From JBBIPA01 sp963820495 (GTDB taxonomy: Bacteria > Chloroflexota > Dehalococcoidia > GIF9 > UBA5629), in contig CAWGAF010000001.1 in the NCBI GenBank assembly GCA_963820495.1, positions 1,325,948-1,389,947 of the forward strand: a stretch of 64,000 nt of DNA. The letters run 5' to 3'. Of the stretch, positions 51,231 through 60,622 are shown in pieces. How positions within the stretch are numbered: position 1 is the stretch's first letter; each line of letters starts with the position of its first letter. Below the pieces are notes generated by a model that searched no databases, was not told where the DNA came from, and worked only from the letters and a program-made list of their open reading frames with translations. Position numbers and translations under genes: made by a program.

Positions 51231-51543
51231 TGTATAACCTCTTTATGAGAATGGCTTTGTGGTGCTCTTGTCATTTTCCTGTTTGTTATACGGATATCTG
51301 GTGTTTAAAGGCTTCTATTCGTGGTTTTAACACTTACTGTGTGCAGATTATATAGAATACCACTTAATGTTGTGTCTGCAAAGTTTGAAATCAAAATACC
51401 TTTATCTAATGTGCATTTAATTTCACCTTGGAGATAATTTTGAAGGGAATGTAAACAAAAGTTTTTTGAGTTGCTAAAAAGCACAATTTGATAAAAAAGG
51501 CAACTAAGCCGAATGTGATTTGAACATAATGCTGCAGAATAAC
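51231..51543. other. Intergenic region
   Basis: 313 AT-rich bases between two minus-strand genes. No RNA, repeat or clear promoter recognised. Confidence 0.4.
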
Positions 51544-52464
51544 TTAAGTATTAATTGAACTCAAGAAATTAATGATTTCGGTACTTATAAGAGCAGACTG
51601 ACAATAAGTACCAGCATGAGTATCCGAGACCCAAATCAACCGTGGCTTTCCATACGCTTCCCAGAGCATAGTAGTTGAACTCTCGGATACAATTTCGTCA
51701 TCCTTCGCATTTATCATTAATACTGGTCGTTCCCGAAGGTGGCTTGCAAACGTGAGTGGGTCAAATAGGAAGCACTCTTTGGCTGGGGCAACATTTTCTA
51801 GTCCTTTTTTCGCTACTTCATCTAGATAGTCAGGGTATCTGCTGTATGCTGCCTGGCACTCCTCTCGCGAACAAGTATGGCCAGCCGGTGTAGTGGCACT
51901 CTTGCCTCCCCAGGATAACTCTGCCATATTGCCACCAATGACAATAAAGACCCCGGCAAATATCCTTTTATCCACTGCCATAGCTATTGATGAAATCATA
52001 CCTCCGAGGCTGATGCCTGCTACTACTATTCTATTCAGGTCCATTTCTTCCCGACTATATATCCAATCTACAACCCTGCGTATTTCAATAACCGAACTCC
52101 GGTAAATTTCAAGCCATTCTTGAGGAGTCGTCGGCAAGAATCCCCCTTTCATTGCTTCAGGCAAGCGGTGAGAGTGTATTGGCAAATACCAAATAAAGGA
52201 GGCTATTCCCTGTCTGACCAGAAGCCGCGCTAATGTCATACATGGGGCCAGGCTGGCATCGCCAACGCCATGTGTCAGGATTACCAATGGCACTCGCTTA
52301 GTATTTTGCGGGATGAACAAATCACCGTATACGGTATTATCTTCTTTCCAACTAATTGAACCGGGGCTTGGGAAAGAAACTTTATAATGAGATCTCGTTG
52401 ATGTGGTAGCTGCCAACTGCACGTCAAAACTAGGATTGCTAACTTTGTAATCGTACAGGTACAT
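51544..52464 (-). CDS. Alpha/beta hydrolase (dienelactone-hydrolase or esterase-like)
   Basis: 306 residues from ATG 52464 (GGAGG nine bases upstream). The nucleophile elbow is AGISLGG (Ser in G-x-S-x-G) at about residue 160; the oxyanion-side LTHGVGD and the C-terminal DTHAG (candidate catalytic His) are visible, as is the acid segment AKDDE. The fold suits esterases or acetyl-xylan-type hydrolases. The substrate is unknown. Confidence 0.8.
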   Translation of the reverse strand: MYLYDYKVSNPSFDVQLAATTSTRSHYKVSFPSPGSISWKEDNTVYGDLFIPQNTKRVPLVILTHGVGDASLAPCMTLARLLVRQGIASFIWYLPIHSHRLPEAMKGGFLPTTPQEWLEIYRSSVIEIRRVVDWIYSREEMDLNRIVVAGISLGGMISSIAMAVDKRIFAGVFIVIGGNMAELSWGGKSATTPAGHTCSREECQAAYSRYPDYLDEVAKKGLENVAPAKECFLFDPLTFASHLRERPVLMINAKDDEIVSESSTTMLWEAYGKPRLIWVSDTHAGTYCQSALISTEIINFLSSINT

Positions 52465-52693
52465 TAGCAAAAACCTCCTTTATTTGAGTGTATTTTGACA
52501 TAGGTAATGTGGCTCAACAATTATAATCGCTTATCTACAACTTGTCGACGTTTTTGAAAAGGCTACACGAAAGCCTTTTGGGTTACAATATGCAGTTTAT
52601 TAGGGAGCATAGTGCAGTTAGTCGCAAAGCTGGCCTCTCGTGTCTACACGCTCAACTGTATTTGGTGGCGTTAAGGATATTTCCCCAGAAAAT

Positions 52694-53203
52694 TTATTGT
52701 ATTTTTACTAGTTCAATTTCAAACGTCAAATCTTTACCAGCAAGAGGGGGGTTGGCGTCGAGCGTGATCGTTGTATCAGATACTTTGGTGATGGTGGCTA
52801 CAATGACTGAACCATCGTCTCCCGTCTGCTGCAGTTGCATGCCAACCTGTGGGGTTACTCCACTACGAAGTTCCCCTCGGGGTATTTCAAATGTCAGGTC
52901 ATCTCGGCGTGGTCCATAGGCTTCGTTTGCAGGAATGGTAACAGTTTTCTTTTCCCCTACTTTCATTCCCAGGACAGCTTTTTCAAACCCAGGTATTATT
53001 TCGCCTTTACCCAAAGTGAACTCCAAAGGTGTTCGTCCCACTGATGTATCAAACACAGTACCGTCTGCCAATTTTCCGGTATAGTTCACCTGTACAGTGT
53101 TGCCATTCTTCACTTGTGCTGTACCGAGTGCTAAGTTACATCCTGATATCAATAGTGCTCCTAATAATAGAATCGCTATTATAATGATGCGTCTGTTTTT
53201 CAC
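52694..53203 (-). CDS. FKBP-type peptidyl-prolyl isomerase lipoprotein
   Basis: 169 residues with a GTG start (GGAGG upstream). The lipobox LLISGC makes it a lipoprotein (Cys22). The FKBP core starts VNYTGKLADGTVFDTS, with FTLGKGEIIPGFEKAVLGM and IPANEAYGPR. The IF-like region after residue 95 resembles SlyD-type FKBPs, though the chain is shorter. It would assist folding of exported proteins at the outer face of the membrane. Confidence 0.9.
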   Translation of the reverse strand: MKNRRIIIIAILLLGALLISGCNLALGTAQVKNGNTVQVNYTGKLADGTVFDTSVGRTPLEFTLGKGEIIPGFEKAVLGMKVGEKKTVTIPANEAYGPRRDDLTFEIPRGELRSGVTPQVGMQLQQTGDDGSVIVATITKVSDTTITLDANPPLAGKDLTFEIELVKIQ

Positions 53204-53310
53204 CGCTAGCCTCCAATTTGCATATTAATCGCCGTACTCACAAAATAGATATGATGCCTATCGATACTGCTGAAAAAGAGGTGCAGTCCGCCTGAGGTGG
53301 ATGCCGATGG

Positions 53311-53356
53311 TCTGGGGGTGTCCCCCAGATTCCAATTCCCCCAAGACTGGGGGATA
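53311..53356. repeat. Two G/C-rich hairpins in a palindromic element
   Basis: First hairpin 53311-53329: TCTGGGGG/CCCCCAGA with a three-base loop. Second in the block 53337-53354: TCCCCCA/TGGGGGA with a four-base loop. Together they look like a mobile palindrome or bidirectional terminator between FKBP and patatin genes. Confidence 0.5.
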
Positions 53357-53463
53357 AAGGGGGGTGAATATGAGTTTTTCAGCACTCTCCTATCATAACA
53401 TAGTTCTTCGGGTAAGTAGAAAAGTCTATTCATCCTGGTATACTTATGAGAAATCCTTCTCTC

Positions 53464-54531
53464 TTAAGGTCTTCTAGCTAATCGCGAAATAGTCGATTGT
53501 TGGCGGTTCAACATAATACGAGCTATGTCATCTCTCTGTAAAGCTAATCTCGCGGCTATCTCCCCTGCGTTTATGGCTTCAGTAGCTCTATTGAATTGCC
53601 AGAACCCAACGTTTCCATTGAATGGTGTAATTGCAAGGTCAGCTTCCTTAAGATTTTCCATAGCTATACGATATTCAACAATGGACAACGTTTGACTCAG
53701 TACATCATATAGTCTTGGCTCTCTGGAAAACAGGGAACCTATTCCATTATCCACTATGGGATCGGTTGGTTTTTCTATATCATTATTACGTTTTGATGGT
53801 CGATATAGAAGAAATTTCTTAGCAGCTTTTTCGATATCCGAAATATATGAACGATACTTGGCTCTACGTTTTGCCAATGATGGCGATTTCACTTTATGAC
53901 CAGCCTTATATTGTAGTTGATAACTGTGATATTTTTCACATACTTGTTGTATTGATACTTTTTCCCCGGGGCGGGGAATAACATTGACTCCTATGACAAA
54001 ATCAGCCCCCATGTCACGACAAACACTGACAGGGACCACATTTGCCAGGCCGCCATCAATAAGGTAATGCCCTTTAAGCTTTACTGGCGTAAAAATAGCT
54101 GGTATTGATATACTTGCTCTGATCGCTTCTATCAGCGAGCCTTCCTGTAAGACAACTTGCTCCCCGTTCATGAGGTCTGTAGCCACACAGGCAAACTTCT
54201 TTTTCAATTGAGAAAATGTCCTATCCCTCAGGATTGATTTAAGTAAAGAGATAATCCTTTTTCCTTGAATTAGACCGCTAAGTGGTAAAGTTATATCGGC
54301 CAGGCGGATAAGCCGTTTCCAATCCAGTTCTATTGCTATTTGCTTGATTTCGGCAGCGGTGAGTCCACTGGCATATAGCGCCCCAATTATAGAACCCATA
54401 CTAGTTCCCGCTATAATGTCAGGGTAAATATTGTATTCTTCAAGTACAGCCAGAACGCCAATATGAAAAAGCCCGCGAGCCGCACCACCACCCAGCGCAT
54501 AACCGATCTTCTTTTCGTCCTGAACCAGCAT
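53464..54531 (-). CDS. Patatin-like phospholipase
   Basis: 355 residues. The oxyanion loop GGGAARG is at about 13-19, the nucleophile in GTSMG (about 43-47), and the catalytic Asp in DGGLANVVPV (about 161-170). This catalytic Ser-Asp dyad hydrolyses acyl ester bonds of lipids. The C-terminal ~130 residues are not recognised. GAGGTGATG precedes the ATG. RssA-like proteins of this size are common in bacteria. Confidence 0.88.
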   Translation of the reverse strand: MLVQDEKKIGYALGGGAARGLFHIGVLAVLEEYNIYPDIIAGTSMGSIIGALYASGLTAAEIKQIAIELDWKRLIRLADITLPLSGLIQGKRIISLLKSILRDRTFSQLKKKFACVATDLMNGEQVVLQEGSLIEAIRASISIPAIFTPVKLKGHYLIDGGLANVVPVSVCRDMGADFVIGVNVIPRPGEKVSIQQVCEKYHSYQLQYKAGHKVKSPSLAKRRAKYRSYISDIEKAAKKFLLYRPSKRNNDIEKPTDPIVDNGIGSLFSREPRLYDVLSQTLSIVEYRIAMENLKEADLAITPFNGNVGFWQFNRATEAINAGEIAARLALQRDDIARIMLNRQQSTISRLARRP

Positions 54532-54718
54532 ATTACATCACCTCAGGCAAAATTATCTTTACCTTCTTTTTATAATTCTACCACTTATCAGTATTTATCT
54601 TAAGAAATAATTAGCCGAGGTAGCCAGAGTATTGCAGATTTTTAGTAAATTTAAATAAGTGGAAAATCCTATATAAGCTTATGATGATATGATGTAAATT
54701 TTGTAGGAACCACATATA

Positions 54719-54763
54719 ACATCGTTTCGTAAAATCACACGAAACAGGCAAATGTGTGATCAC
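54719..54763. repeat. Short repeat motif flanking the surface-protein pair (left copy)
   Basis: ACATCGTTTCGT at 54719-54730 pairs with ACGAAAC at 54739-54745, and GTGTGATCAC follows. The reverse complement of the same 12-mer lies at 58473-58484 and the 12-mer ATCACACGAAAC occurs at both ends (54734-54745 and 58468-58479). Confidence 0.45.
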
Positions 54764-54979
54764 GATACAACCCACAAGGTTATTGCTGAACAATTAAGTG
54801 CCATTGCCCAGGACCAGGATCCGCCCTAAATCCTATTGAAATCTCCTGTCTATCAAACTGGAAACATCTTCATTTGGAACTAAGATGCTACTCGGTAATC
54901 CTTTCTCCACATATGGTCAGTAGACCTTCCAATAGGAGTTGCATCTGAGATTTACTCCGGAAAAATATCTGTACACGCC

Positions 54980-55008
54980 TTGACATATGTGAAAGTGTGT
55001 GACAGAAT
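54980..55008 (+). promoter_or_regulatory. Probable promoter of the Cys-repeat protein gene
   Basis: TTGACA at 54980-54985, 17-base spacer, CAGAAT at 55003-55008. It would give a leader of about 75 bases before ATG 55089, preceded by GGAGGTGG. Confidence 0.45.
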
Positions 55009-55088
55009 TGTCCATATGATTGTTACAGACTGAAGATACTGCCAACATCATAAAATTCCCGCGATTACTTTTATTTGGAGGTGGAAGA

Positions 55089-56342
55089 ATGAGAGCATCG
55101 AATTTCAGAGAGGTTCACCGGTTGACAAGCATTTCCAGGTTGTGCTTGTGCCTTGTACTGATCGGACTCATAGCTGCCGGGACAATCATGTGCACTGAAC
55201 GGTCAGAAAGTGGCATGCTGCTACCGGGTGTCCAGGTGTGCCAGGCGGCAAATGATGGGGTTAATGCACAATACCCTGCAGGCGGGAAGCCGCCAGAAAT
55301 CCAGCTATTCAAGGCTGAACCCTTAGAACTGGGTACCGAAGATGCCGCCATATATACCTTCGTGGTCAAGTACGCCACCAAAGTACAGATAATTGAGGCG
55401 GGCAATATCATCAAAGACATCATTAACCCTTCTGCCTCCACCCTCAAAGGGACTGTTAAAGGATTGTCTGCCGCCGCAATACAGACGGCCGACAGCAATA
55501 CGTTCGATACCATCCTGAAAGCAATAAGCGAGAGCGGCGAAGTGGAGGGAAAGGTAACGCTATCGTTTACCACTGAGCTTCCGCCGAAGCCTACTTCCCT
55601 GATCCCGCCGGTGTCTGCTAATCAGACTACAGCTCGTACACCTCAATGGGGACCCCAGACTTCCGCACCAGCTACTTCATCTGCTCCGTCGACGACATTA
55701 CCTGAAGGAGCTACGTCTTCATTGCCCCCTGATTTCTTCAAATGCCCCAGCAACTGCAACCACTGCCTGACACCGGAAGAAGCAGCAGCCCAGGGATTTA
55801 CCACGAGATGCTCCGAGCAGCCCTGTTACTTCTCTCCTAATAAAGATAAAAAATGGTATTGCTATAAGGAGCCGGAAGGCTGGTGCTGCAGGGACTACAA
55901 GGTCAGCCAGTCCACCAAGACTGAGTGTGCCCGGCTGGGAGGCAACTGGTACGCCAATCAAGCCGAAGCGGTGCGAGCATGTCAGCCGCTAGGCTGGTGC
56001 TGCAAGGACGGCAAGATCGCCCAGATCACCGAGGCTCAGTGTGCCCAGGTGGGAGGCTACTGGTATACCACTCAGGCTGAGGCAATCGAACGCTGCCAGC
56101 TGATGTGCTGGTGCTGCGTGGGCGGTAAGGTCTATCAGACCACCGAGTCTCAGTGCGCCCAGATGGGCGGCGCATGTTATTCCACCCAGGCTGAGGCAAC
56201 CAGAGCTTGTCAGCCGATGTGCTGGTGCTGCGCAGATGGAAAGGTTTTCCAGGCTACTGAGTCCCAGTGTTACCAGTCCAAAGGCACCTGCTACTCCACC
56301 CAGGCTGAGGCAACCAGAGCTTGTCAGCGCTACCTGAAGTAA
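55089..56342 (+). CDS. Secreted protein with four Cys-rich tandem repeats
   Basis: 417 residues from ATG 55089. A signal peptide (about 1-40) resembles that of the next protein. A central unrecognised domain spans about 70-165, followed by Thr/Ser/Pro linker (about 175-210) and then a Cys-rich segment. From about residue 265 four 38-residue repeats follow, each of the type W-C-C-x2-[DG]-x-K-[VI]-x-Q-x-T-[EK]-x2-C ... Y-x3-Q-A-E-A-x3-C-Q. No known domain name fits. It probably is a disulfide-bonded surface or cell-wall module. Confidence 0.8.
   Translation: MRASNFREVHRLTSISRLCLCLVLIGLIAAGTIMCTERSESGMLLPGVQVCQAANDGVNAQYPAGGKPPEIQLFKAEPLELGTEDAAIYTFVVKYATKVQIIEAGNIIKDIINPSASTLKGTVKGLSAAAIQTADSNTFDTILKAISESGEVEGKVTLSFTTELPPKPTSLIPPVSANQTTARTPQWGPQTSAPATSSAPSTTLPEGATSSLPPDFFKCPSNCNHCLTPEEAAAQGFTTRCSEQPCYFSPNKDKKWYCYKEPEGWCCRDYKVSQSTKTECARLGGNWYANQAEAVRACQPLGWCCKDGKIAQITEAQCAQVGGYWYTTQAEAIERCQLMCWCCVGGKVYQTTESQCAQMGGACYSTQAEATRACQPMCWCCADGKVFQATESQCYQSKGTCYSTQAEATRACQRYLK
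55881..56336 (+). repeat. 114-base coding tandem repeat, four units
   Basis: Units begin at about 55881, 55995, 56109 and 56223, each 114 bases (38 codons). The last two are the most alike at the DNA level (the coding strings for the STQAEATRACQ ends are nearly identical), suggesting recent expansion. Confidence 0.8.
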
Positions 56343-56406
56343 TGGTTTCTATTTAACACAGTAAAGAAAGAATCCTTTCTGTTGGAGTAAATATGGAGGT
56401 TGTGAA

Positions 56407-58215
56407 ATGAGAACATCGAATTCTGGAAAGGGCCGGCGAGTAACGGATTTCTTCAGGTTATGCGTATGCATTCTAATTTTAGTGACACTGGCTATGGGAG
56501 GCATGATGCTTAAAACCGAGCCAGTACAAGCCTTTGATCTTGCTGCCCCTCCTCCCCCCAACAATTTTGACGTGATAGAATGCCAATCTTCTACAATCAC
56601 TTTTACCAACGACGGCAATTATACATGCGTGATGGGAACAGTGCATTACGACTATATTTTTTTGTGGGGGATGTTTCCAGGGCTAAATGCAACATGGGAT
56701 ATGAATACCGGGGTACTTACAGTTTGTCCTGACCCGGGTACGGTGGGAAACGTCTACAACTTTACGGTTATGGCTGTCTCGATGGATGACACCGCGTGTG
56801 TGGAACCCCTTATCCCTCACGCCTGCACAATCACGGTCCAACCACCAGGTCCTCCAACTCCCCCACTGACCATCACTCCAGTGTGGTACCCAGTGGCATG
56901 GGAGGGCCAGTTTTTCACCATGACCCTGGCTGCCACTGGTTGCTCGGGAACATATAGCTGGGCAGCAACAGGGTTGCCAGTGGGGCTGACCCTGGACCCC
57001 AGCACCGGAGTCATCTCCGGTATCCCAGCCCCGGGCACCTGCGGGTCACATATCGTGAACGTTACCTGTACCGATACCGTTATGTGCCCCTCGGCGGGCT
57101 GCTGCCCGCCTGCCAGCGCGCCCTTCACCCTTATCATCGATTGCTGGGCTAATTACATTGCCCTCATGGTCACTTACTCCGCTACCGCCTGCGATTTCAC
57201 CGTCGAAATTGGACCGGGCCTGACGCAGGGTCAGACAAGGGTGTTAATTGACGGCTCACAGGAGGCTATCCTCGCAGGAGGTGGCTCTGAAACCTTTACG
57301 TCAGTGCCGTGCGAAAGCCATTTAGTGGTCGTCGATCAAGTCGTACAGGGACCGGACCCCCAAACCAGATTTACAGTCATAGGGTCAAATCAAAAAACGG
57401 TGACCGACATCGACAACCACGCATATTTCGATTATGCACGGGAGGTACATATTGGGACGAGCAGCGACCCATCCGGTTTAACACAGCCACCAGGTGCTGG
57501 CTTTTATGCTGTGGGGAACTATTTCAGCAGCACGGCACCAAGCACTATTGATTCGGATATACAGAACGGCATAAAATACGTCTTCCGGGAATGGAAGCTG
57601 CCCGACGGCAGCACGCTCCCCACCAGGGACCTGGCGTTCGCTGCTAACCAGGGAGGAACCGCCACTGCCGCATACGACACTTATTACCTGCTGACTCTGA
57701 AATCGGATTACCCTCCCATAGAGGAGCGCTCCTGGGAGCTTAAAGACAGCACCGCCACGTACGACCTGGCGCTGAAGGAAGTCCCCATGGAGAGTGGCTT
57801 CTGGGCTTTCCTGGGTGGGACAATCAGCCCTGTAAACTCAAGAGGCACACAGAATATGAGCGGACCTTCCACCGTAGAAATATTGTGGAAGCCCAATTAC
57901 ATGGTACCCATAATAGCAATAGTAGTTACGCTGCTGGTCATTGCTGGGGTGGTATTTTTTGTGCTCCGCCGCAAGGGTGCCGGCGTGTCCGCTGTTCCTG
58001 CCACAACGGTGGCGCAGGTGCCTCAGCCGCCTGCCGTTGATACCGAAGCTGCCAAGATTACGCCCGCTGTGACTGCAACCGTTGAAAAAAAGGCTTTAAC
58101 CGAAGCCGAGTCAACGGACGAGCCAAACTTCTGTCCTAAATGCGGTGTCCCTGTTGAAAAGGATGCGGTTTTTTGTAAAAAGTGCGGCAAGAAACTGGTA
58201 AAGGACGATAAGTAA
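56407..58215 (+). CDS. Surface protein with Ig-like domain, membrane anchor and cytoplasmic zinc ribbon
   Basis: 602 residues. The signal peptide (about 1-40, ending PVQA) resembles the upstream protein. A beta-rich Cys-containing region includes an Ig/He-PIG-like domain (WAATGLPVGLTLDPSTG, about 190-207) and other beta domains to about residue 490. A transmembrane helix (about 500-522, MVPIIAIVVTLLVIAGVVFF) is followed by a linker and a C-terminal zinc ribbon C-P-K-C ... C-K-K-C (about 577-592). So the zinc ribbon lies inside and the Ig domains outside, a mirror of the 31174 and 631 proteins. Confidence 0.78.
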   Translation: MRTSNSGKGRRVTDFFRLCVCILILVTLAMGGMMLKTEPVQAFDLAAPPPPNNFDVIECQSSTITFTNDGNYTCVMGTVHYDYIFLWGMFPGLNATWDMNTGVLTVCPDPGTVGNVYNFTVMAVSMDDTACVEPLIPHACTITVQPPGPPTPPLTITPVWYPVAWEGQFFTMTLAATGCSGTYSWAATGLPVGLTLDPSTGVISGIPAPGTCGSHIVNVTCTDTVMCPSAGCCPPASAPFTLIIDCWANYIALMVTYSATACDFTVEIGPGLTQGQTRVLIDGSQEAILAGGGSETFTSVPCESHLVVVDQVVQGPDPQTRFTVIGSNQKTVTDIDNHAYFDYAREVHIGTSSDPSGLTQPPGAGFYAVGNYFSSTAPSTIDSDIQNGIKYVFREWKLPDGSTLPTRDLAFAANQGGTATAAYDTYYLLTLKSDYPPIEERSWELKDSTATYDLALKEVPMESGFWAFLGGTISPVNSRGTQNMSGPSTVEILWKPNYMVPIIAIVVTLLVIAGVVFFVLRRKGAGVSAVPATTVAQVPQPPAVDTEAAKITPAVTATVEKKALTEAESTDEPNFCPKCGVPVEKDAVFCKKCGKKLVKDDK

Positions 58216-58532
58216 TACCATATTAGTTTTAAAAGTCGCGATGTGTTCATATCGATATCACAGCTAAGTCACCAGTCTGAATATTAGTTAGATTGCACAA
58301 AACGCCCAAATGTGACGTATAGATAACAATCCAAGCTAGTGTGACTTTGTTGATTTTATTTCTGGACGGGGAGTTCAACCTTTCCCCACCTCCACCAGGA
58401 ATGTTGAAGGACTAACTATTCAGCCTACCGCTTATTGTATATGTTGCACAAATCATCGGAAAGTATGATCACACGAAACGATGTAATGTTAATAAAGACC
58501 TTTATATATTGCTGTATTTAATATTGGTTTAT
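58216..58532. other. Intergenic region with repeat motif
   Basis: 317 bases between convergent genes. It carries the right copy of the repeat (58468-58484) and a looser match TTGCACAAAACGCCCAAATG (58283-58302) to the left copy. No other structure seen. Confidence 0.4.
58468..58484. repeat. Right copy of the flanking repeat motif
   Basis: ATCACACGAAACGATGT. It shares 12 bases as a direct repeat (ATCACACGAAAC) and 12 as an inverted repeat (ACGAAACGATGT) with the region at 54719-54745. Confidence 0.45.
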
Positions 58533-58895
58533 TTAGAAAGCTGAAGCCTCATCAACAGTAATCTTGACAAGGTGATTTACCTTCACATTCCGTGAGGAAT
58601 ATTCTTTAGCAAACTTGTCAAAAAGGTCTCCAGAATCTATGATCTCGGTCTTACCCCAAATTCGGCATCCTTGTCGAGTGGATGTATTGAGGCAATATAT
58701 GGCAATTTGCGGATTCGCTTTTAAATTTTCAATGGTACGCGGCGACCGGATGTCAGCAAAAATGAGATGTTCATCATCAAGAACCTGGAGAGACCTTTTG
58801 GCTGATACATTAGGTTTGCCATTTTTATCTGCGGTAGCTATAATTCCTGGAGCACATTCAACAACAGATATTTTTACTTGTTCTGACATTTTCAT
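58533..58895 (-). CDS. Pyridoxamine 5'-phosphate oxidase-fold flavin-binding protein
   Basis: 120 residues. The split-barrel FMN fold is seen in ECAPGIIATADKNGKPNVSAK, IFADIRSPRTIENLKANPQ (given in part) and the CLNTSTRQGCRIWG strand. Relatives bind FMN, F420 or haem and reduce small molecules; the small size and sequence suit general-stress or F420/FMN family. No catalytic assignment is possible. The ribosome site is weak. Confidence 0.8.
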   Translation of the reverse strand: MKMSEQVKISVVECAPGIIATADKNGKPNVSAKRSLQVLDDEHLIFADIRSPRTIENLKANPQIAIYCLNTSTRQGCRIWGKTEIIDSGDLFDKFAKEYSSRNVKVNHLVKITVDEASAF

Positions 58896-59208
58896 AGGTG
58901 CACCACTATTTCAAAATTGATAAGATAATTATACTCCCTCAAAACAAAGTGCTACAAATATATATGATTTATCAAAATTAGGCTATTCAAGCCTATACCT
59001 CACAATTTGACTTTTTGTTACACATCTCCAAGATACAGATTTGACCTGCTCCTCCTGCCATTATTATCGCTAAGACTCCGTCCGCTACCATCACCTACAC
59101 CTCCAGATTACTTGATGCAGCCCTTCGAATTATTACTTGACCTCTACAAATCCCCGTTATCCAAAAACATGATTCGTCACGATAATAGAAGTAAGGATAT
59201 GAACTCCC
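58896..59208. other. Intergenic region
   Basis: 313 bases between two minus-strand genes. No convincing gene, hairpin or promoter was found; weak open frames on the plus strand overlap glpX antisense and look like chance. Confidence 0.4.
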
Positions 59209-60210
59209 TCAATGGAGTTCAAAGAAACTGAGTTTGTCAAGGCGGTCAAAGTTGTGCCAGGAATCTATCCAGCGGACGGTACCAGAGCGGCAGCGCATTG
59301 CTAGAGACTGAGTCTGTGCCCCGCCGGCAAAGTAGCGTACCCCTTTCAGCAATTCGCCGCTACTGACCCCGGTGGCAGCAAAAAACACATCGTCACTATC
59401 TATCAGATCCTCCGTCTTGTATACCTTATCAACATCAACTCCCGCGGCTATGGCGGCCTTTCTTTCGCTGTCATCGCGGGGCCAAGCCTTACATTGAATA
59501 CCGCCCCCAATGCAGTGTATCGCCGCAGCGGAGAGGACCCCCTCTGGCGTGCCCCCGATGCCCATAAGCGCATCAACCTCTCTTTCAGGCAGAGCTGCCT
59601 CTATGCTCGCGGAAACATCACCGGCAGAAATCAATTTGACCCTGGCGCCAGCACTTCTAATATCCGATAACAACTGTTCGTGCCGCGGCCTGTCCAAAAC
59701 CACCACTGTAAGTTCCGATATCTTCCTCTGCTTAGCTTTGGCTATGTTCTTCAAGTTTTCCGCCACCGGTGCGTTGATATCTATGCAGTCTTTTGCTTCC
59801 GGTCCGGTAACAATTTTATTCATATATACGAACTGCATGGGGCAGTGCATCGTCCCCTTGGCCGCAAGCGCTACTACAGAGATAGCTCCGGGAAGACCTC
59901 TGGCGACAAGGGTAGTCCCGTCAATGGGATCAACAGCAATATCAACCTGTAAATCTGAGCCATCACCAATGCGCTCTCCTATATATAACATGGGAGCATG
60001 GTCCTTTTCTCCTTCCCCAATGACTACGATTCCGTCCATCTGGATATAGCCCAGTGTATAACGCATGGCAGCTACCGCTGCCTCGTCTACCAGTGTCTTA
60101 TCACCCCTACCCAAATAACGAGCGGCAGCCATGGCCGCCGCTTCGGTGACCCGCACTAGTTCCATCGCAATATTGCGTTCAATCGGCTGGTGAGAATGCG
60201 CTATTTTCAT
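59209..60210 (-). CDS. glpX: Fructose-1,6-bisphosphatase class II
   Basis: 333 residues. The metal/phosphate motif DPIDGTTLVARG (about 93-104) and GEGEKDHAPMLYIG (about 66-79) match GlpX, as does the late GIGGTPEGVLSAAA block. It removes the 1-phosphate of fructose-1,6-bisphosphate in gluconeogenesis. It clusters with aldolase, PPi-type PFK and glucan phosphorylase on the same strand. No strong ribosome site precedes the ATG. Confidence 0.93.
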   Translation of the reverse strand: MKIAHSHQPIERNIAMELVRVTEAAAMAAARYLGRGDKTLVDEAAVAAMRYTLGYIQMDGIVVIGEGEKDHAPMLYIGERIGDGSDLQVDIAVDPIDGTTLVARGLPGAISVVALAAKGTMHCPMQFVYMNKIVTGPEAKDCIDINAPVAENLKNIAKAKQRKISELTVVVLDRPRHEQLLSDIRSAGARVKLISAGDVSASIEAALPEREVDALMGIGGTPEGVLSAAAIHCIGGGIQCKAWPRDDSERKAAIAAGVDVDKVYKTEDLIDSDDVFFAATGVSSGELLKGVRYFAGGAQTQSLAMRCRSGTVRWIDSWHNFDRLDKLSFFELH

Positions 60211-60622
60211 ATTCAGTTGTCCACGCTCAAGTAAAATAAAAACAAAGAACGACTAATTAGTTGTACTGCTATGTTAATTCAAATATGCGACAACGTCAAA
60301 AACAAATCAGCTAAGGGTAAAATGCACAACTTGGCGTTTGTGTAACTGGCTCAAGAGACTGGAAACTATCTGTACCGCTATTCTTTCCAAGGGTCACCAT
60401 AATTATGATATCCAAGAGACTCCCAGAAGCCTAGTTTGCCCCTGTCCACTACCACCCCCGAGTGCTCATCAGGCCGTCTGTAACTGAGCAACTCTATATT
60501 TTAATTATATCAAATTTGCCAACGGCAATAGAAACGCTCATTAGTGCTTAGCAAGAGCATTGCACAGCAACTTGGTTACCTGAGGCTGGTTCATAGAGCC
60601 GGCCCCATTATTCATATCACCA
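60211..60622. other. Intergenic region upstream of glpX
   Basis: 412 bases. Near glpX it holds the promoter listed separately; the far end holds an inverted repeat with the aldolase gene end. The middle has nothing recognised. Confidence 0.4.
60271..60299 (-). promoter_or_regulatory. Probable promoter of glpX
   Basis: On the minus strand: TTGACG (60299-60294), 17-base spacer, TAACAT (60276-60271). It would start transcription about 55 bases before the glpX ATG. Confidence 0.5.

Larger units (their letters stand above)
54532..55088. other. Intergenic region with repeated motif and promoter
   Basis: 557 bases. Besides the short motifs listed separately (54719-54763 and a promoter at 54980-55008), it has no ORF with coding character. 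A copy of part of it lies at 58440-58490. Confidence 0.4.

Noticed and set aside
53206..53433. 75-codon minus-strand frame over the G-rich hairpins
   Set aside because: It spans the hairpin element, has no ribosome binding site and its residues look random.
54719..58484. CRISPR array
   Set aside because: Only two short motif copies 3.7 kb apart; no regular repeat-spacer pattern anywhere in the window.
59007..59231. 74-codon plus-strand frame before glpX
   Set aside because: It overlaps glpX in antisense and shows no motif.
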